From assembly GCA_023387335.1 (NCBI GenBank), contig JAEWIF010000041.1, positions 89,621 to 153,620 of the forward strand: DNA of 64,000 bases, read 5' to 3'. The stretch is from Pseudomonadota bacterium (GTDB lineage: Bacteria > Pseudomonadota > Gammaproteobacteria > Burkholderiales > Burkholderiaceae_C). Made by a program: the position numbers and the translations under genes. Below are positions 61,901-64,000 of this stretch, piece after piece. How positions within the stretch are numbered: the stretch's first letter is position 1; every line of letters starts with the position of its first letter. Under the pieces are notes generated by a model that saw only the letters and a program-made list of their open reading frames with translations, was not told the DNA's origin and searched no databases.

Positions 61901-64000
61901 TGGGGCTGGACCTGATCTTCGGCGGCGCGGGCCAGGACTTCATCTTCGGCGGAGCCGACGGCAAGTCGATCACCGCTGGTGAAGGCAACGACTTCGTGCG
62001 CGGGCCGGGTGGGATCAGCTTCATCGCGGGCAACGAGGGCGACGACTGGCTGGAGGGCGGCGACAGCTTCGACACGCTGGCCGGCGAGAACTCCGAGCTG
62101 TTCTTCAACAGCCCGATCATCGGCCACGACGTGCTCGACGGCCGCGGCAACGACACGGACTACGACGGCGAGTCGGGCGACGACATCATGGTCCAGGGCC
62201 TGGGCATCCAGCGCAACAACGGCATGGCCGGCTTCGACTGGGCGATCCACAAGGGGAGTGCGCAAGGCGCCGACTCGGACCTGGGCATCCCGATCTTCGT
62301 CAACCAGGAAGAGTTCATCCTGCGCGACCGCTTCGACCTGGTCGAGGGGCTGTCGGGCTGGGTCCATGACGACAGGCTCACCGGGCGCGACACCGTCGTC
62401 GGGCAGATCGGCGGCAACGGGGGGGCCGCGCAGGCCACGCCCGCTTCACCGTTCGAGTCCTACTCCAATGCCCTGCTCGAGGAAGGTGTCGCACGGATCG
62501 CGGGGCTGTCCGAACTGGTCGCGCACCTCGAACGCGCGAACATCACGGTGGCCGGCAAGGAGCACCGCTTCGTGGTGTTCGACGAGGCGGCACTCGGCCG
62601 GGATGCGCAGGGCAATGTCACCAGCCTGGAAGACACCGCGGCCGACATCCTGCTCGGTGGCGGCGGCAGCGACATCCTGCAGGGCAAGGCCGGCAACGAC
62701 GTGATCGACGGCGATCGCTGGCTGAACGTTCGCATCCGCATCAACGACGCCCAGGGCCGCGAGATCGGCTGGAGCGACGACCTGGCGGGCCGGGTGTACT
62801 CGGCCGCCGGGGCGCTGCTGTACGGCGGCCGCACGCTGGACAGCCTCATGTTCGACCGCACGCTCAACCCGGGGCAGCTGTCCATCGTGCGCGAGATCCT
62901 GGACGGTGACGCGATGGACACGGCGGTCGACCAGGCCGTGTTCCGCGGCAACCGCGCCGAGTACGAGATCGAGCACAACGACGACGGCTCGGTCACGGTC
63001 CGCCACGCCGCGCCGCAAGCCGGCGGCTTCGACGACGGTACCGACCGGCTGTTCAACATCGAGACGCTGGTGTTCGCCGACGGCACGGTATCCCTGGTGG
63101 CACCCGACATCGTCGGCACCGAGGGCGCGGACGTCCTCGCCGGCGACGAGCGGCGGGACCGCATCCTCGGCCTCGGCGGCGACGACGTCCTGCTGGGAGG
63201 GGCCGGCAACGACTGGATGGACGGCGGCCTGGGCAACGACTACCTCGACGGCGGAGCCGGAGCCGACCAGATGATCGGAGGAGAAGGCAACGACTTCCTG
63301 GTCGGCGGCGCCGGCGACGACCAGATGGCCGGCGACGCGGGCAACGACGTCCTTCGTGGCGACGCGGGCAACGACCGGATCGGCGGCGGCCTGGGCGACG
63401 ACTACCTGGATGGCGGCGACGGTGCCGACCAGATGGCCGGGGGCGATGGCAACGACTTCCTGGTCGGTGGCTCCGGCGACGACCAGATGGCCGGTGGCGC
63501 AGGTGACGACACCTACCTGGTGGACAGCGCAGCCGACGCGATCACGGAAGCCGCCGGCGAGGGCCTCGACTGGGTGCGCAGCACGGCGGCCAGCTACGCG
63601 CTCTCCGCGAACGTGGAGAACCTCGAGCTGCTGGGCGCCGCGGTGAGCGGCACCGGCAACGAGCAGGCGAACCGCATTGCCGGCAATGCGCTCGACAACG
63701 TCCTGGCCGGCAACGGCGGCGACGACCTCCTGCTGGGAGATGCCGGCAACGACCAGCTGGACGGTGGCCAGGGCAACGACTACCTGAGTGGTGGCGCCGG
63801 CAACGACCAGATGGCGGGCGGCCAAGGCAACGACTTCATGGACGGCGGCACCGGCGATGACCAGATGGCCGGTGGCGCGGGCGACGACACCTACCTCGTG
63901 GACGACGCCGGGGACGTGGTCACCGAAGCCGCGGGCGAGGGCCTGGACTGGGTGCGCAGCACGCTGGCCAGCTACGCGCTGACCGCGAACGCGGAGAACC
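58930..64000 (+). CDS. Animal-type heme peroxidase with RTX calcium-binding repeats (C-terminus outside window)
   Basis: An open frame of at least 1690 codons, still open at the window edge. The peroxidase domain covers about residues 150-850: distal Asp223-His224 (GQFFDHGLDL), TTPFIDLNQVY near 287, HHVFHSEHN near 478, proximal His592 (YRFGHSML) and RGRD at 676-679. From about residue 915 RTX-type repeats start (GGEGDDTLWGDGGNDRLEGG), with a Ca-binding DTDSDGVDD just before. There is no N-terminal signal, as in type I secreted RTX proteins. It may kill or compete with other cells by peroxide chemistry, like bacterial peroxicins. Start ATG has GGGAG at 58920-58924. Confidence 0.92.
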   Translation, partial: MSFHVNLDDLHRMLGHIRIAERHVQSGYGVLTDELGNPLHNLMPYGLRTVSGQYNNLVHIDYGASDGLMPRLLTPEFRPAYQQTSGSVYDSAPRTISNLVSDQSVDNPAVFVAAFTALGSSDPYGDASRYATVRKAADDAAANLQELLDAIDSGTGPQPDPADVAAARTLADSTAATLQALPAELGLEFDVNDRTLFIPNVMPDLGDTAPFNGFLTLFGQFFDHGLDLVSKGGSGTVYIPLQPDDPLYEPGSPTNFMVLTRATNQPGADGILGTADDVREHRNETTPFIDLNQVYTSHESHQVFLREYVRVELGGAMRTVATGHMLEGEHGGPPTWADVKRQAREMLGIELTDMDVHRVPLVATDLYGNFQPGANGFAQLVTPGGLVSGDAAAPVASGLAYGAGHAFLNDIAHTAVPGMVDHDRNPGTAAVATTADADDVAGNAIPANLYGVATTYDDELLDQHFIVGDGRGNENIGLTAVHHVFHSEHNNRVEQIKQEVLASGDAAFINEWLLAPVAAGGPLPGADDLLWNGERLFQAARFSTEMVYQHLVFEEFARLVSPDVDPFTFSNTVDIDAAIVAEFAHVVYRFGHSMLRETVDRLAADGQTANDIGLIEAFLNPQAFVASGADADAAAGAIIRGMSRQVGNEIDEFLTEALRNNLVGLPLDLGAINIARGRDVGVPSLNEARRQFHEQTHDSALKPYDSWYDFALAIKNPASLINFVAAYGTHGTVTGAATLEDKRAAATALVLGGAGAPADRLDFLNATGAWAGGALGGLNDVDFWIGGLAEKKMPFGGQLGSTFNFVFEVQMEKLQEGDRFYYLSRTQGMNLLNQLEADSFAELVMRNTDLGDPNATHLPSSLFLTPAFILELEQSRQKVADPHHADPVLAAMQPLVTRRDTDSDGVDDYLRYAGVDHVVIGGTEHDDTLIGGEGDDTLWGDGGNDRLEGGLGVDHLFGGDGDDILTDSGTDSGAADVIHGDGGNDVINGGMGLDLIFGGAGQDFIFGGADGKSITAGEGNDFVRGPGGISFIAGNEGDDWLEGGDSFDTLAGENSELFFNSPIIGHDVLDGRGNDTDYDGESGDDIMVQGLGIQRNNGMAGFDWAIHKGSAQGADSDLGIPIFVNQEEFILRDRFDLVEGLSGWVHDDRLTGRDTVVGQIGGNGGAAQATPASPFESYSNALLEEGVARIAGLSELVAHLERANITVAGKEHRFVVFDEAALGRDAQGNVTSLEDTAADILLGGGGSDILQGKAGNDVIDGDRWLNVRIRINDAQGREIGWSDDLAGRVYSAAGALLYGGRTLDSLMFDRTLNPGQLSIVREILDGDAMDTAVDQAVFRGNRAEYEIEHNDDGSVTVRHAAPQAGGFDDGTDRLFNIETLVFADGTVSLVAPDIVGTEGADVLAGDERRDRILGLGGDDVLLGGAGNDWMDGGLGNDYLDGGAGADQMIGGEGNDFLVGGAGDDQMAGDAGNDVLRGDAGNDRIGGGLGDDYLDGGDGADQMAGGDGNDFLVGGSGDDQMAGGAGDDTYLVDSAADAITEAAGEGLDWVRSTAASYALSANVENLELLGAAVSGTGNEQANRIAGNALDNVLAGNGGDDLLLGDAGNDQLDGGQGNDYLSGGAGNDQMAGGQGNDFMDGGTGDDQMAGGAGDDTYLVDDAGDVVTEAAGEGLDWVRSTLASYALTANAEN
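63475..64000 (+). repeat. Tandem RTX modules with a 378-base period
   Basis: A module beginning GDDQMAGGAGDDTYLVD and continuing through TEAAGEGLDWVRST to the VENLELLG region starts at 63475 and recurs at 63853 with few changes. The 378-base (126-residue) period is seen directly. It is an expanding repeat array inside the RTX half of the peroxidase gene, not a CRISPR array. Confidence 0.8.

Noticed and set aside
58933..62367. Reverse-strand open frame of 1144 codons
   Set aside because: It is antisense to the peroxidase gene, whose heme residues and RTX motifs prove the forward frame.
61680..64000. Repeat array as a possible CRISPR
   Set aside because: Repeats are in-frame glycine/aspartate codons of RTX motifs with variable lengths; there are no spacers and no cas genes.

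Overview
The window is high-GC proteobacterial chromosome, densely coded, with many ATGA or GTGA overlaps and GTG/TTG starts. Gene content points to the Burkholderiales, most likely a Comamonadaceae relative of Ramlibacter or Variovorax: several LysR regulators, Bug-type tripartite tricarboxylate transporter (TTT) genes, a TAXI-type TRAP transporter, a RegB/RegA pair behind a bo3 oxidase, and a soluble NAD-linked formate dehydrogenase. This is an inference from gene content; there is no rRNA in the window. I saw no tRNA, rRNA, CRISPR array, insertion sequence or phage gene, and no convincing intrinsic terminator with a T-tract. No gene-free stretch exceeds 300 bases.

Layout. 1-4.1 kb: a LysR regulator cut by the window edge, divergent from a short-chain dehydrogenase, then a covalent-flavin oxidoreductase, a VOC protein and a half-length MFS protein. 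4.2-11.3 kb: a respiratory operon, cyoABCD (quinol oxidase), SURF1, a RegB-like redox kinase, a RegA-like regulator and a YchJ-like protein. The cyo promoter region holds an FNR-type box. 11.3-14.7 kb: a DUF2279-like protein, a TauE/SafE permease, a stand-alone SucD-like domain, a LysR regulator and a 66-residue protein. 14.7-29.2 kb: an oxalate-to-CO2 locus, with a complete TTT transporter, a cytidylate-kinase-like/BON fusion, a Crp/Fnr-type regulator, oxalyl-CoA decarboxylase, formyl-CoA transferase, an NDP-forming acyl-CoA ligase, a fused formate dehydrogenase gamma/beta subunit and the molybdenum alpha subunit.

29.2-45.1 kb is mixed: a DMT exporter, two LysR regulators, a predicted PD-(D/E)XK protein, an MFS/aldo-keto reductase pair, a frameshifted glycosyltransferase, a MASE4 hybrid kinase, an RraA-like protein, a pseudouridine-synthase-like protein without its catalytic Asp, small unknown proteins, a spermidine-synthase-like protein, an ABC exporter, a lipoprotein and ureidoglycolate lyase. 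45.2-54.1 kb: a complete branched-chain-type ABC importer, a class-C-beta-lactamase-like hydrolase and a TAXI-TRAP transporter. 54-58.7 kb: an NlpC/P60 protein, a predicted diiron protein, a small lipoprotein, a D,D-carboxypeptidase and an MFS carrier. From 58.9 kb to the window end is a giant animal-type heme peroxidase with RTX calcium-binding repeats, open at the right edge.

The most notable system is the oxalate locus. Two perfect TTGAC-N4-GTCAA dyads occur in it, one before the TTT operon and one between the Crp/Fnr gene and oxc. The second sits exactly 29.5 bases before a good -10 hexamer, which is class II activator geometry. The regulator has the E-T-L-S-R recognition-helix residues expected for TTGA half-sites. 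I infer a small regulon joining carboxylate uptake, oxalyl-CoA/formyl-CoA chemistry and formate oxidation, with the TTT as candidate oxalate importer.
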